A DNA stretch of 64,000 bases from Ferrimonas kyonanensis DSM 18153 (GCF_000425405.1 NZ_AUDJ01000023.1:1-64000); one strand, 5' to 3'; shown: positions 22,921 to 31,378, numbered from the stretch's first letter. Notes: generated by a model from the letters alone, not told the origin. Numbers and translations: made by a program.

Positions 22921-24153
22921 ATGAGCATTAAGATGTCGCCCAAGCAACAGGTGCTGGCGCTGCTGGATCAATGCCTGGCCACCGGCGTTCGCGGCCGGGT
23001 CCAGGCGGTGATTAAGCAGGCCATTGCCGACATCGAGGGCCAGAGCAGTCAGCGGGGCTATCAGCACGCCGACAGCGACATCAATGAAACCGACTGCCCC
23101 GGCCTGATCTTCAAGGTGGGCAAACACACCCGCCGCTGGGTGTACCGCTATACCCCATCCGGTGCCCGCAGTACCCGCCAGATAACTCTGGGTTACTACC
23201 CGCAGATGGATCGCGCCGCCGCCATTGCGGCCTGGGAGGCACAGCGCCTCGCCCTGGCGGGCTCGGCGCCTCAGACTGAGGCACCATTGAGCCTCAACGA
23301 CGCCATTAGTCGCTACATCGACGACTACGCACGTCAGCACCGGCCGCAGTGGCGGCGGGAACGGCAGCAACTGGAGCGCTGGTTGGGGGATGAGTGGGGC
23401 GAGGTGGCCGCCGACGCCCTGACTCCGGACCAGGCTTTGCAGGTGGTTCGGCCACAGCAAAGCGGTGCCCGCCAGCGGCTGGCGCTGCTGCGTCACTTCT
23501 ACCGGGTGGGACGCGGCTTGTGTGACGAGCTGCAACAGGGCTGGCTGCCGCCAACCCTGGCGTGTCCCTTTGAGCAGGTTCAGGTGTCTCAAGGCAAGCG
23601 TCATCGCGTTCAGGTTGGCTGGCCCCAGGTGGGGCGCTATCTGCGGGAGGTCAATGGGCTGGAAGACAGTGACCCGCGTAAACTGGTGTTGCAGCTGCAG
23701 TTGACCAACCTGGGGAGCCTGGCGTTCTGGTGCCAATTGCAGTGGCAGGACATCGACTGGCAAGCCGGATTGGCCCAGGTCGGCCAGGGCAGTGACAGCG
23801 CCATTATGCCGTTATCGCCCGCCAGCCTGGAGCTGCTCAAGCGTCGTCAGCGCAGTGCCGGCCCCAGCGTCTGGGTGTTCCCCAGTCACAGCGATGACCG
23901 CAAATCGATGCCGCATCATTACCCAGCAAAACTAATGCAAAATCTGAGGGCAAGCCTGGGGCTGCCACCGCACTTCACCGCCAGCGCCCTGGCTCGTCTT
24001 GGTCAACACTGGCTGGCAGAGCAGGGCAGGGAGATCGACTCACCCCGCTGGCCGTTGGCCACCACTCGGCCATCGGCGGCGGTGTTGGCACAGCAAAATG
24101 ACTGCCTTAAATTGTGGGTCAAAAGGCTACACATCCAAAAGCAGAGTGATTGA
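22921..24153 (+). CDS. Tyrosine-recombinase-like protein lacking the catalytic residues
   Basis: 410 residues. Residues about 60-115 match the integrase arm-binding domain of P4-type integrases (GLIFKVGKHTRRWVYRY then RQITLGYYP and a helix with AAWEAQRLALAG). A core-binding helical domain follows (about 120-220). The C-terminal third has the catalytic fold outline: LQWQDIDW (usual L-W-x-D-I-D), MPLSPASLELL (usual V-P-L-S), WVFPS, and a helix ending WLAEQG. Expected catalytic residues are missing: R in the R-x-G-E turn is replaced (LTNLGSLAF), H-x-x-R becomes HFTA, and no L-x-H or nucleophilic Tyr block is present at the C-terminus. It probably binds DNA but cannot recombine it. No phage or island genes flank it. 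Confidence 0.7.
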   Translation: MSIKMSPKQQVLALLDQCLATGVRGRVQAVIKQAIADIEGQSSQRGYQHADSDINETDCPGLIFKVGKHTRRWVYRYTPSGARSTRQITLGYYPQMDRAAAIAAWEAQRLALAGSAPQTEAPLSLNDAISRYIDDYARQHRPQWRRERQQLERWLGDEWGEVAADALTPDQALQVVRPQQSGARQRLALLRHFYRVGRGLCDELQQGWLPPTLACPFEQVQVSQGKRHRVQVGWPQVGRYLREVNGLEDSDPRKLVLQLQLTNLGSLAFWCQLQWQDIDWQAGLAQVGQGSDSAIMPLSPASLELLKRRQRSAGPSVWVFPSHSDDRKSMPHHYPAKLMQNLRASLGLPPHFTASALARLGQHWLAEQGREIDSPRWPLATTRPSAAVLAQQNDCLKLWVKRLHIQKQSD

Positions 24154-24690
24154 TGATGCCGGGTCCAGGGTGGGTTTTGCCACTTTTACCAAAATTACAC
24201 GATGTAACTAATTTTGTAACCAGTCATCTCAGAAAGGGTTTTGGTGATGATTTATTCCAATGAGTTGCTTCTAATTGCCGTTTTTTAAGACCTGCCTCTT
24301 CGCCGGGCTTCTCTGTGCTTGCCCAGGCCAATGTTTGAATTGTCGTGCCTTGTTACCCAATGGTTCGAGACGTTGCCCTCATCGAGGTGACCAAATTGGC
24401 GAAACGAAAATTCAGCTAACGGCGGCTGGCGGCCACTCTGTTTCGTCGACCTTGTCATTGCGTCATCTCTCCTCGGCGAATGACCACTCTCCAAACTTCG
24501 CGGTATTCCTCATACATCACTCCAACTTATTCGAATAATTATTCCTCATGTATTGGTTTGATTTTTGATGACCGGGTGCCGGTATTCGACTAAATGATCA
24601 TTGGTGTTCTGTTGGGCATTTGTTAGGGTGGTGTGTATTGGCAGGACGCCATGATTATAATTATTTGAAGTTAAATGGACCGCCTTGTTT
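24154..24690. other. 537-base regulatory/intergenic region upstream of the lipid locus
   Basis: Less GC-rich than its neighbours. It contains TTACA-CGA-TGTAA (24195-24207), two further GTAAC units within the next 15 bases, and the palindrome GAATAATTATTC (24533-24544). An 87-codon frame at 24275-24538 starts at TTG, has no ribosome site, and is not accepted. Promoters of the phasin/wax operon probably lie in the last 150 bases, but I cannot name one with confidence. Confidence 0.5.
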
Positions 24691-24966
24691 ATGACCGCAA
24701 TTTTCATCCAACGATCGCACCAACTCGGACACCAGGGGATCCGGGACCTCAGCGAGAAGATGGCTCATGACCTGCAACGCCAGTATCAGATTCGCTGGCA
24801 ATGGCAGGGCGAGCGGATGACCTTTCGTCGCATGGGAGCCCGGGGCATCCTGGTTCCCGAAGCACAACTGGTGACACTGGATATGAAACTGGGACTGATT
24901 CTGGTTCCGGTGGCGCCGATGATCCGCCAGGGAATTGAAGAAACCTTGGACGACCTGCTTATTTAG
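24691..24966 (+). CDS. Polyhydroxyalkanoic acid system (PHA granule region) family protein
   Basis: 91 residues from the ATG at 24691; a TTG two codons earlier is also in frame. The pattern IQRSHQLG, then EKMAHDLQRQYQIRWQWQGERMTFRRMGARG, then LGLILVPVAPMIRQGIEETLDDLL matches the small PHA_gran_rgn family, which in PHA producers sits next to phasins and PHA synthase. Its biochemical role is not established; association with granules is inferred from family context. Here it opens a run of phasin and wax ester synthase genes, and no PHA synthase is nearby. It is 109 bases before the first phasin. Confidence 0.75.
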   Translation: MTAIFIQRSHQLGHQGIRDLSEKMAHDLQRQYQIRWQWQGERMTFRRMGARGILVPEAQLVTLDMKLGLILVPVAPMIRQGIEETLDDLLI

Positions 24967-25075
24967 TCGCCTAATTTGATTCTGCTCAATTTCCCGAGGT
25001 GGATTAGAATGCTCCTTCTAATAACTTCGCTTACGGTAGAGATGAAAAGACAATTTAATCCGTAGTGGAGGCACC

Positions 25076-25573
25076 ATGTTAAAGAAACTGTTTGGTTCAA
25101 AAGCAACCGCTGATGTAGACGCTCAAGAAGCGCTGTATCGCAAAATCTGGTTGGCCGGTCTGGGCGCGTACTCTAAGGGTGCAGAAGAGATTGGTCAGTT
25201 GTCTGAACGCGGCTTTGGCTTGTTTGATGAGCTGATGGAGCGCGGTAAGGAGCTGGAATCTTCTACCGTCGAGAAGGTGTCCGAAGCTTCAACCCAGACC
25301 AAAGAAGCGTTTGAGTCTCAGTTGCACAGCCAGGTTCAGAAAGTAACCGGGTTGGAGGTGGACCAGCTGGAAGAGCTGGAAACCAAGATTGATCGTCTGA
25401 CCGCTCTGGTGGACAAGATGGCCGCTGAAAAAGCCGCTGCCGCCAAGGCCGCCGCTAAGCCAGCACCTGCCGCCAAGCCGGCCCCTGCCAAGGCTGCCCC
25501 GAAAGCGGCACCTAAGGCAGCCGCCAAGCCTGCGGCGAAGACGACCCGTCGAACCACCACCAAATCAGCTTAA
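25076..25573 (+). CDS. Phasin with Ala/Lys/Pro-rich tail (PhaF-like)
   Basis: 165 residues. The N-terminal ~115 residues form the phasin helix: YRKIWLAGLGAYSKGAEE at about 21-38, then amphipathic heptads (FDELMERGKELE) ending in a leucine-zipper-like stretch. The tail (about 120-165) is built of A-A-K-P repeats and ends in TRRTTTKSA, like the histone-like basic tail of Pseudomonas PhaF. Phasins coat PHA or other hydrophobic inclusions, and the basic tail can tether granules to DNA. A GGAG ribosome site precedes the ATG. The next gene is a shorter phasin 24 bases on, so the two are probably co-transcribed. Confidence 0.88.
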   Translation: MLKKLFGSKATADVDAQEALYRKIWLAGLGAYSKGAEEIGQLSERGFGLFDELMERGKELESSTVEKVSEASTQTKEAFESQLHSQVQKVTGLEVDQLEELETKIDRLTALVDKMAAEKAAAAKAAAKPAPAAKPAPAKAAPKAAPKAAAKPAAKTTRRTTTKSA

Positions 25574-25597
25574 TAACCGGCGAATAAGGAGCACAGT

Positions 25598-25948
25598 ATG
25601 AACAATGAACTTCATGGAATCCCCCCTGTAGAAGGCGTAGACAACGAACAGCTGGCACGCAACATCTGGTTGGCCGGACTGGGCGTATACAGCCGCAGTG
25701 TGGAAGAAGCGAAAGATCTGGAAGGCAAGTCCAGCGATCTGTTTGAGCGTCTGGTAGAGCGCGGTCGCGAGATCGAGTCCAACACCAAACAGCGCGTTGA
25801 AGACAACCTGGATCGCGCTAACGAAGAGGTGGAAGCCCGGGTTCACAACCTGTTCTATCGCCTCAGTGGTATTCACCCGCGCCAAATCGACGAGCTGAAT
25901 GCGAAAGTAGACAAGCTTGCCGAGGCGATTGAAAAGCTGGCCAAGTAG
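25598..25948 (+). CDS. Phasin without tail (PhaI-like)
   Basis: 116 residues. NIWLAGLGVYSRSVEEAKDLEGKSSDLFERLVERGREIE parallels the helix of the preceding phasin, including the W-L-A-G-L-G-x-Y-S core, but the protein stops before any basic tail. The C-terminal AKVDKLAEAIEKLAK is a short coiled coil for oligomerisation. Like PhaI next to PhaF, it should be the major coat protein of an inclusion. AAGGAG precedes the ATG. The wax ester synthase gene starts 23 bases later. Confidence 0.88.
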   Translation: MNNELHGIPPVEGVDNEQLARNIWLAGLGVYSRSVEEAKDLEGKSSDLFERLVERGREIESNTKQRVEDNLDRANEEVEARVHNLFYRLSGIHPRQIDELNAKVDKLAEAIEKLAK

Positions 25949-25971
25949 GTGTCAGCTCCAAGGAGGGCCTA

Positions 25972-27375
25972 ATGGCGTCATTGTCTCTATCTGAACTGGT
26001 GTTCCTGCTTTTTGAAAGCGACTCGACACCGCTTCACGTGTCAGGACTGATGCTGTTTCGTCCTCCCGTCGACCAACCGGATTTCGCCGTCACCCTGCAC
26101 CAGCAGATGGTGAATGGCGGCCCGGTTGCCCCCCCTTTCGATCGCGTGATCACCAGTAACCGCCTCGGGCTGCCGAAATGGCGCAACGCCGAAGACGTGG
26201 AGCTGGGTTATCACGTGCGTCTGTCGAAGTTACCCAAACCCGGCGATACCGATCAGCTGCTGGAGCTGGCGGCGCGAATTCACAGTTACCGTCTCGACCG
26301 CAGTCGGCCGTTGTGGGAACTGTGGATCATTGACGGCCTGGCCAGCGGTGAAGTGGCGATGATGGTCAAGTTCCACCATGCCCTCACCGATGGCATGCGC
26401 GCGGTGCAGTTGCTGGAGCGCAGCTTTGCCATCAGCGAGCAACGCGGGCACCTGGTGCCGTTCTGGCAGCTGGGCGAGTCCATCAGCGACCACAACGACG
26501 ATGAGTTCACCAGTGTGATGGCGGTGCTGCAGCCGTCATTCTGGCGCAAACAGCTCAAAGTCGGCTTTGACAGCGCTCGCCTGTTGGCCATGGCCGGTGC
26601 TGGCAGGCTCAAGCTGATCGACACCCCGATCAAACTGCCGTTCAGCGCTCCCAGGACCCCGTTTAATCACCTGGCGGCCGGTCGCGCCAAGCAGGTAACC
26701 CTGGCCAGCCTCAGCGACGCCCGCGTCAACCGACTGGCATTGCTGACCGGTGCTCAGAGTGACGATGTGATACTGACCCTGTGCGACATGTCGCTGCACC
26801 GCTATCTGCAGCAGCATAACTGGCAGGAGAGTGAGCCGCTGGTGGCCATGGTGCCGCTGCGGGATCACGACACCGGCGAGCGCTTGCACATGATCTCCGT
26901 CGGCCTGGTAGAACTGGGCGGCGCCTGGACGGACCCCCTTGAGCGCCTGGGCCAGATTCAGCGTACTCATCAGGGAATTCGGCGTCAGACCAACCGTACC
27001 AGCCTTAAGGCCTATAACCGCTACTCGTCGGTCATTAACGTGCTGTCGCTGATGGTGGCCCGTTTCGACGATCAACAGTATCTGCCGCCGGCGGCCAACA
27101 TGCTGATCACCGAAGTGGATGCCAGCCACACCGCACTGACCTTCCAGGGCGCGGAACTGGTGGCGACCTACCCGTTGTCGCTGTTGATGCCCGGCCAGAC
27201 CCTCAACATGACCCTGTTGCGCTATGGTGGTCAGTTGCACTTCGGCCTGGTGTGCTGTCGTCACTCGCTGCCGGGCTTTGAAGCCTTTGGCGATTACCTC
27301 GAGCAAAGCCTGGATGAGCTGGAAGCGACGGTGGTCGGTAACTTGTCGCGGCGCCTGAACACCTTGGCCAGTTAA
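25972..27375 (+). CDS. Wax ester synthase / acyl-CoA:diacylglycerol acyltransferase (WS/DGAT)
   Basis: 467 residues, the normal length. The catalytic HHxxxDG motif is complete (His135-His136-x3-Asp140-Gly141, in VKFHHALTDGM), preceded by the family block PLWELWIIDGL at 113-123. The second conserved block has SDDVIL in place of the more usual NDVVL. The enzyme joins acyl-CoA to fatty alcohol, making wax esters, or to diacylglycerol, making triacylglycerol, at the membrane or lipid-body surface. AAGGAGGG precedes the start. Phasin genes precede it directly, and a fatty acyl reductase that would supply the alcohol is encoded 2 kb downstream on the other strand. Confidence 0.93.
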   Translation: MASLSLSELVFLLFESDSTPLHVSGLMLFRPPVDQPDFAVTLHQQMVNGGPVAPPFDRVITSNRLGLPKWRNAEDVELGYHVRLSKLPKPGDTDQLLELAARIHSYRLDRSRPLWELWIIDGLASGEVAMMVKFHHALTDGMRAVQLLERSFAISEQRGHLVPFWQLGESISDHNDDEFTSVMAVLQPSFWRKQLKVGFDSARLLAMAGAGRLKLIDTPIKLPFSAPRTPFNHLAAGRAKQVTLASLSDARVNRLALLTGAQSDDVILTLCDMSLHRYLQQHNWQESEPLVAMVPLRDHDTGERLHMISVGLVELGGAWTDPLERLGQIQRTHQGIRRQTNRTSLKAYNRYSSVINVLSLMVARFDDQQYLPPAANMLITEVDASHTALTFQGAELVATYPLSLLMPGQTLNMTLLRYGGQLHFGLVCCRHSLPGFEAFGDYLEQSLDELEATVVGNLSRRLNTLAS

Positions 27376-27384
27376 GGAAGCTGA

Positions 27385-28293
27385 ATGTCTAGTTGGCGGG
27401 CAAAAGCACTGAATAAAGTGTTGTTCCGGGCGATCCGAAGTCGCCTGGAGCGGTGTAACGACATTCTCTCCATGCGCGGAGTCATCGCCGGGCTGGACAA
27501 ACTCAACGCCTACATCGGCAGCCCCACCAACCTGGAGTTCATCGACGATCACCTCAACGGTGTGCCCTGTCAGTGGCTGGTCAAGGGCCGGCCTGCCGGT
27601 GATAAGGTGCTGCTGTATTTTCACGGCGGCGGTTTTTGCTTCCGCTCCCCCAAGGTGCACAACGCCATGTTGTACCACCTGACCCAGGCTACCGGCTCTC
27701 GCGGAGTCATGGTCAACTACCGTCTGGCGCCGGAGTTTCCGTTTCCGGCGGCGACGTCGGACTGCTTCAATGCCTATAAGGCGCTGCTGGACCAGGGCAT
27801 TGCCGCGGATAAGATCATCATTGGTGGTGACTCCGCCGGAGGCAACCTGGCGCTGACCACCATGCTGAAGGCCAAGGAGAAGGGCTTTCCGCAACCGTTG
27901 GCGGCGCTGCTGTTCTCGCCGGCACTGGATCTGACCATGAACACCCAGTCCGGTTTTGTGATGCGCAATGAAGACCCGTTCTTCGATCTCGGCAGCCTGA
28001 TGCTGCTGCGCAACAGCTACCTCAATGGCCATACCCCCTGTGATCCCATGGCGTCACCGCTGGCGGCGGATCTGACCGATCTGGCGCCGATCATGGTGCA
28101 TGTGGGCAGTGTTGAGATTCTACTGGACGATTCGGTGCGCCTGGCCAACAAGGTACGGCGCCTGGGGGGAGAGGCAGACCTGACCATCTGGCCCGGACTG
28201 CCTCATGTGTTTACCCTGTTCTATCAACTTCCCGAGGCCAAAGAGGCCATCGATCGTTGCGGCCGTTTTATCGAACGCTGTCTGCAAAATTGA
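27385..28293 (+). CDS. Alpha/beta hydrolase of the hormone-sensitive lipase family
   Basis: 302 residues, starting 9 bases after the wax synthase. The oxyanion motif HGGGFCF lies near residues 77-83, the nucleophile in GGDSAGGNLAL near 148, Asp in the VGSVEILLDDS region near 245, and catalytic His in LPHVF near 272: the HSL-type esterase/lipase set. It has no signal peptide. In this operon the likely job is hydrolysis of stored acyl esters (wax ester or acylglycerol mobilisation), though it could act on other esters. Its 3' end overlaps the convergent TetR gene by 26 bases. Confidence 0.87.
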   Translation: MSSWRAKALNKVLFRAIRSRLERCNDILSMRGVIAGLDKLNAYIGSPTNLEFIDDHLNGVPCQWLVKGRPAGDKVLLYFHGGGFCFRSPKVHNAMLYHLTQATGSRGVMVNYRLAPEFPFPAATSDCFNAYKALLDQGIAADKIIIGGDSAGGNLALTTMLKAKEKGFPQPLAALLFSPALDLTMNTQSGFVMRNEDPFFDLGSLMLLRNSYLNGHTPCDPMASPLAADLTDLAPIMVHVGSVEILLDDSVRLANKVRRLGGEADLTIWPGLPHVFTLFYQLPEAKEAIDRCGRFIERCLQN

Positions 28294-28870
28294 GCTGACG
28301 CTTGAGGTAGGGGCTGACCAGAGACATCAACCGGTTGGCCCCGGTTCGTACCATCTCCTCCTCCTCCTTCTCCGGCCCCAGGGTGGTTTCGAAGCACAGC
28401 CAGGACAGCCCCAGCAGAAACAGGTTGTCCGCCAGCTCAAACCGCTGTTGGGCACTCATCTCCACCAGGTTCTTTTTTTGCAGGGCAGAAAGGCTGTGGG
28501 CGGTGAAGTTACGCAGCTGCTTGATCAGCCGCTGGTTACCCCGATTGCCGACGGTGCTCTGTTCGATGGCTTGAAAGTCGAGGAACAGGAACCGGTAGTG
28601 CAAACAGACCCGCAGCAGTGAGTTAAGAAACACCCAGTACTCCTGCTCGCTGATGGCGTCGAGGTCGAGCCGCGCCAACAGTTTTCCCACCGCCAGTTCG
28701 CACTCCTTGAACAGTTGGGCGATGATCTCCTCTTTGCCCTTGTAGTGGTAGTAGAGGTTGCCGGGACTGATCTCCAGCTCGGCAGCGATGTCCAGACTGG
28801 TGACGTTGCCTGAGCCCTGATGATTAAACAGGGCCAGGCTGGTCTCCAGTATCCGCTCCCGGGTGCCCAT
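28268..28870 (-). CDS. TetR-family transcriptional regulator
   Basis: 200 residues from the ATG at 28870, beginning MGTRERILETSLALF. The helix-turn-helix occupies about residues 22-45 (VTSLDIAAELEISPGNLYYHYKGKEEI), the standard TetR pattern with the Y-Y-H-Y/F-K-K ending. A ligand-binding helical domain follows. The start is one base after the stop of the DUF2505 gene, so it is the last gene of the FAR-DUF2505-tetR operon and probably autoregulates it. A perfect 8-2-8 inverted repeat just upstream of the FAR start (31379-31396) is a candidate operator. The ligand is perhaps an acyl-CoA or alcohol (inference). Confidence 0.88.
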   Translation of the reverse strand: MGTRERILETSLALFNHQGSGNVTSLDIAAELEISPGNLYYHYKGKEEIIAQLFKECELAVGKLLARLDLDAISEQEYWVFLNSLLRVCLHYRFLFLDFQAIEQSTVGNRGNQRLIKQLRNFTAHSLSALQKKNLVEMSAQQRFELADNLFLLGLSWLCFETTLGPEKEEEEMVRTGANRLMSLVSPYLKRQLNFADSVR

Positions 28871-28871
28871 A

Positions 28872-29366
28872 TCAGGCGGTTTCCCTGGCCAGTTGCTGCT
28901 GCAGGTAGTCGCGCTCGGCATTGGCCATGCGCTCAATCTCATCGCAGACGAAGCGGGTCAGCTTGTTGCCGATAAACGGCAGGGCGCTCTTCAACTGCAG
29001 CTCGACGTGGTTGGCACAACCGCTGTCTGTGGGGGCGAAGTGCAGGGTGCCGGTGATCTTAATCGGCACGCCAACCAGTTCTACCGCCATCTGGCAATGG
29101 TAGTGGTCGCCGTCGATGCGCCACTGCTCGGCTTGCTTGGCGACGTTGCGAGCGCCGAGCAGACGTTTGAGAACCGAGGGCACGTTGCTTTCCATCTCCC
29201 GCTTGGTGGACAGCGTCAGGCCGTCGTCCTTCGGGGTCAGTTCGGTGACCCGAACGTTGTCACAGTCGATGTCACTGTACTTCTGGGTAATCAGGTCCGG
29301 CTCGCTGAAGAAACGAAACAGTTCCGCGGTGGAGCAGCTGTACAGGTGGGTCATTGCTAGTTTCAT
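28872..29366 (-). CDS. DUF2505 family protein
   Basis: 164 residues from the ATG at 29366, with AGGAG 6 bases upstream. MTHLYSCSTAELFRFFSEPDLITQKYSDI at the start and the later RDYLQQ tail match the DUF2505/SRPBCC-like pattern, in which a hydrophobic cavity is formed by a curved sheet and a long C-terminal helix. Such folds bind lipids or other hydrophobic ligands; the actual ligand is unknown. It lies 8 bases downstream of the fatty acyl reductase and one base before the TetR gene, so a role in handling acyl chains or fatty alcohols is an inference from the operon. Confidence 0.75.
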   Translation of the reverse strand: MKLAMTHLYSCSTAELFRFFSEPDLITQKYSDIDCDNVRVTELTPKDDGLTLSTKREMESNVPSVLKRLLGARNVAKQAEQWRIDGDHYHCQMAVELVGVPIKITGTLHFAPTDSGCANHVELQLKSALPFIGNKLTRFVCDEIERMANAERDYLQQQLARETA

Positions 29367-29374
29367 TGTATCTC

Positions 29375-31354
29375 CTAAAAGTGGATGCCTCTGAGCATCG
29401 CAGCCAAACCAATCATCTGTTGTTGTTCGGTGTAATTCAGTTTGTCTTCGTGAACCTCCCCGGATTCCGGGAACATGCGAAACAGCATGTTCATGCTGAT
29501 CTCGGCCAATCGTGGTGACAGCGCGTGCAGCACGGCGCCAAAAATCCCCAGTTTGGTGGCGATGCGTTTCGGTCGATGCACCACCGCCTGGGCGATGAGT
29601 TCGGCGGCCTGCTCCGAGCTGAGGGTGGGCACCGCCTGATACAGCTGGGTGGGGGCACTCATGGGCGTGTCTACCAGCGGCATGTTGATGGTGGTGAAGC
29701 GTACGCCGCTGTCTGAGTACTCGGCGGCGGCGCAGCGACAGAAGGATTCCAGCGCCGCGTTGGAGGCCACATAGGCACTGAACCGCGGGGCGTTGGTCAG
29801 CACGCCGATGGAGGAGACGATGATGATGTGCCCCTTCTGCTGCTCGGCCATGGGCCCGATCAGCCCCAGAATCAGCCGAAGGGCGCCAAAGTAGTTGATG
29901 GCCATGGTGCGCTGATAGTCGTGAATCCGTTCCACCGAGGCGGCGACCGAGCGTCGTATCGAGCGCCCGGCGCAGTTGATCATCACGTCCACCTTGCCGT
30001 GGCGGGACAGCAGGGTCTGCACCAGGGTATCGGTTTGGGCCTCGTCGGTGAGATCGCACAGGTAACACTGGGCTTTGCCTCCCCGTTCGCGCACCTTCTG
30101 CTGCACCTGTTGCAGTCGCTGTTTATCGCGGCCGACCAGCAGCAGGTGGGCGCCGGAAGCGGCCAGGCGCTCGGCACTGGCTTCGCCGATGCCGGAACTG
30201 GCACCGGTAATCAATACGGTCTTGTGTTGCAGGCGGTGGTTCAGTTCGTCGTCGAGAAACAGGTCCGGATCCAGCTCCCGTTCCCAGTAGTCCCATAAGC
30301 GGTTGGCGTAGCTGGCCAGATCCGGGCAGCGGATCTGGTGGGCATCGAGCAGGGTACGGGTCTTCTGGTTGTCGAAGCGGGTCGGGTAGTTCAGCAGCGC
30401 CATCAGATCCGGTGGAATGCCGTAATCCGACAGAATGCGTTGGCCAAGTTTCACCAGCGGCGGGTATTGCGACGCCAGTTGCAGCCACGGCTGTGGCAGC
30501 AGGCTGGTGAGGTTCATGTTCATCTTCAGGGTCATGGTCGGTCCGCGCCCGGCCCGAGAGATGATGTTCAGCACCTCACCGGCGTGATAAGGGCGGGGAT
30601 CGGTCAGGTGGAAGCACTCGCCGTCCTGATCCGCCAGGTGCATCAGGCAGTCGAAGGCATCGGCGACGTAGTCCACCGGCACGATGTTCAGAGGACCGCC
30701 TTCAAATCCGGCCAGGGGAAACCAGCGCGGCAGGGCATCGCGCACCTTTTGCAGCAGCTTGAAGAAATAGTAGGGCCCCTGAACCCGGTTGGCGGCGCCG
30801 GTTTCGCTGTCGCCGATGACGATGCCTGGGCGATAGATGCGATAGGGCAGGCCATTGTGTTCGCGCACCGCCTTTTCGCACAGGTGGCGAGACAGGAAAT
30901 AGGGGTGAGTCAACTGTTCGGCTTCGGCAAACATCTGCTCGTCGAAGCAGCCCCGGTACAGCCCGGCCGCGGCAATGGAACTCAGGTGGTGGAAGCAGGT
31001 GGCTCCCAGCAACTCGGCGCAGGCCAGGGCGTGCTCGGTGGCGGTGACATTGGCCTTCACCAGCTCATGGCCGTTTCGGCGAAAGTCGGAGTGGCTGGCC
31101 AGGTGGACAAAATGCACGATCTTGTCCCGCAGCGATTCGGTGTCGCGGGGACACAGGCCCAGGGCCGGATCGTTGAGGTTGCCACGAATTGGCAGCACTC
31201 GATCCAGCGCCGCCAGTTCGCTGGCGCTCTTTCGCAGTCGCTGCTCGGCCTGGTCGTCTTTTACCAGGCAATAGAGGGTGCCTTCACGGGCCAGCAGGCG
31301 CCGTAACAGCTGTTGTCCCACCAATCCGGTGGCACCGGTAACAAAGTAGCTCAT
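29375..31354 (-). CDS. Alcohol-forming fatty acyl-CoA reductase (Marinobacter FAR type, two SDR domains)
   Basis: 659 residues from the ATG at 31354, which has AAGGAAGGAG upstream; an upstream in-frame start is less likely. The N-terminal extended SDR/NAD-binding-4 domain has TGATGLVG (6-13), HHLSSIAAAGLY and YRIYRPGIVIGDSETG. The C-terminal classical SDR domain has ITGASSGIGEASAE near 380 and the SSIGVLTNAPRFSAYVAS active-site block. Both domains in this order, and blocks such as GPYYFFKLLQK, NIVPVDYV and YWERELDPDLF, match the Marinobacter fatty acyl reductase from memory. It reduces fatty acyl-CoA with NADPH, through the aldehyde, to fatty alcohol, the second substrate of wax ester synthase. 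It is first gene of a three-gene operon. Confidence 0.9.
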   Translation of the reverse strand: MSYFVTGATGLVGQQLLRRLLAREGTLYCLVKDDQAEQRLRKSASELAALDRVLPIRGNLNDPALGLCPRDTESLRDKIVHFVHLASHSDFRRNGHELVKANVTATEHALACAELLGATCFHHLSSIAAAGLYRGCFDEQMFAEAEQLTHPYFLSRHLCEKAVREHNGLPYRIYRPGIVIGDSETGAANRVQGPYYFFKLLQKVRDALPRWFPLAGFEGGPLNIVPVDYVADAFDCLMHLADQDGECFHLTDPRPYHAGEVLNIISRAGRGPTMTLKMNMNLTSLLPQPWLQLASQYPPLVKLGQRILSDYGIPPDLMALLNYPTRFDNQKTRTLLDAHQIRCPDLASYANRLWDYWERELDPDLFLDDELNHRLQHKTVLITGASSGIGEASAERLAASGAHLLLVGRDKQRLQQVQQKVRERGGKAQCYLCDLTDEAQTDTLVQTLLSRHGKVDVMINCAGRSIRRSVAASVERIHDYQRTMAINYFGALRLILGLIGPMAEQQKGHIIIVSSIGVLTNAPRFSAYVASNAALESFCRCAAAEYSDSGVRFTTINMPLVDTPMSAPTQLYQAVPTLSSEQAAELIAQAVVHRPKRIATKLGIFGAVLHALSPRLAEISMNMLFRMFPESGEVHEDKLNYTEQQQMIGLAAMLRGIHF

Positions 31355-31378
31355 CTGGATTGCTCCTTCCTTGACGCA

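Noticed and set aside
22921-24153. Calling this gene an active phage or island integrase
   Set aside because: The catalytic residues are absent and no cargo, att repeats or tRNA flank it.
24275-24538. 87-codon TTG-started frame with several Cys
   Set aside because: No ribosome site; composition shifts along the frame. Left as intergenic.
24691-25948. Reading the phasin genes as evidence of a local PHA biosynthesis operon
   Set aside because: No PHA synthase, thiolase or acetoacetyl-CoA reductase gene is in the window; the neighbouring enzymes make wax esters or acylglycerols.
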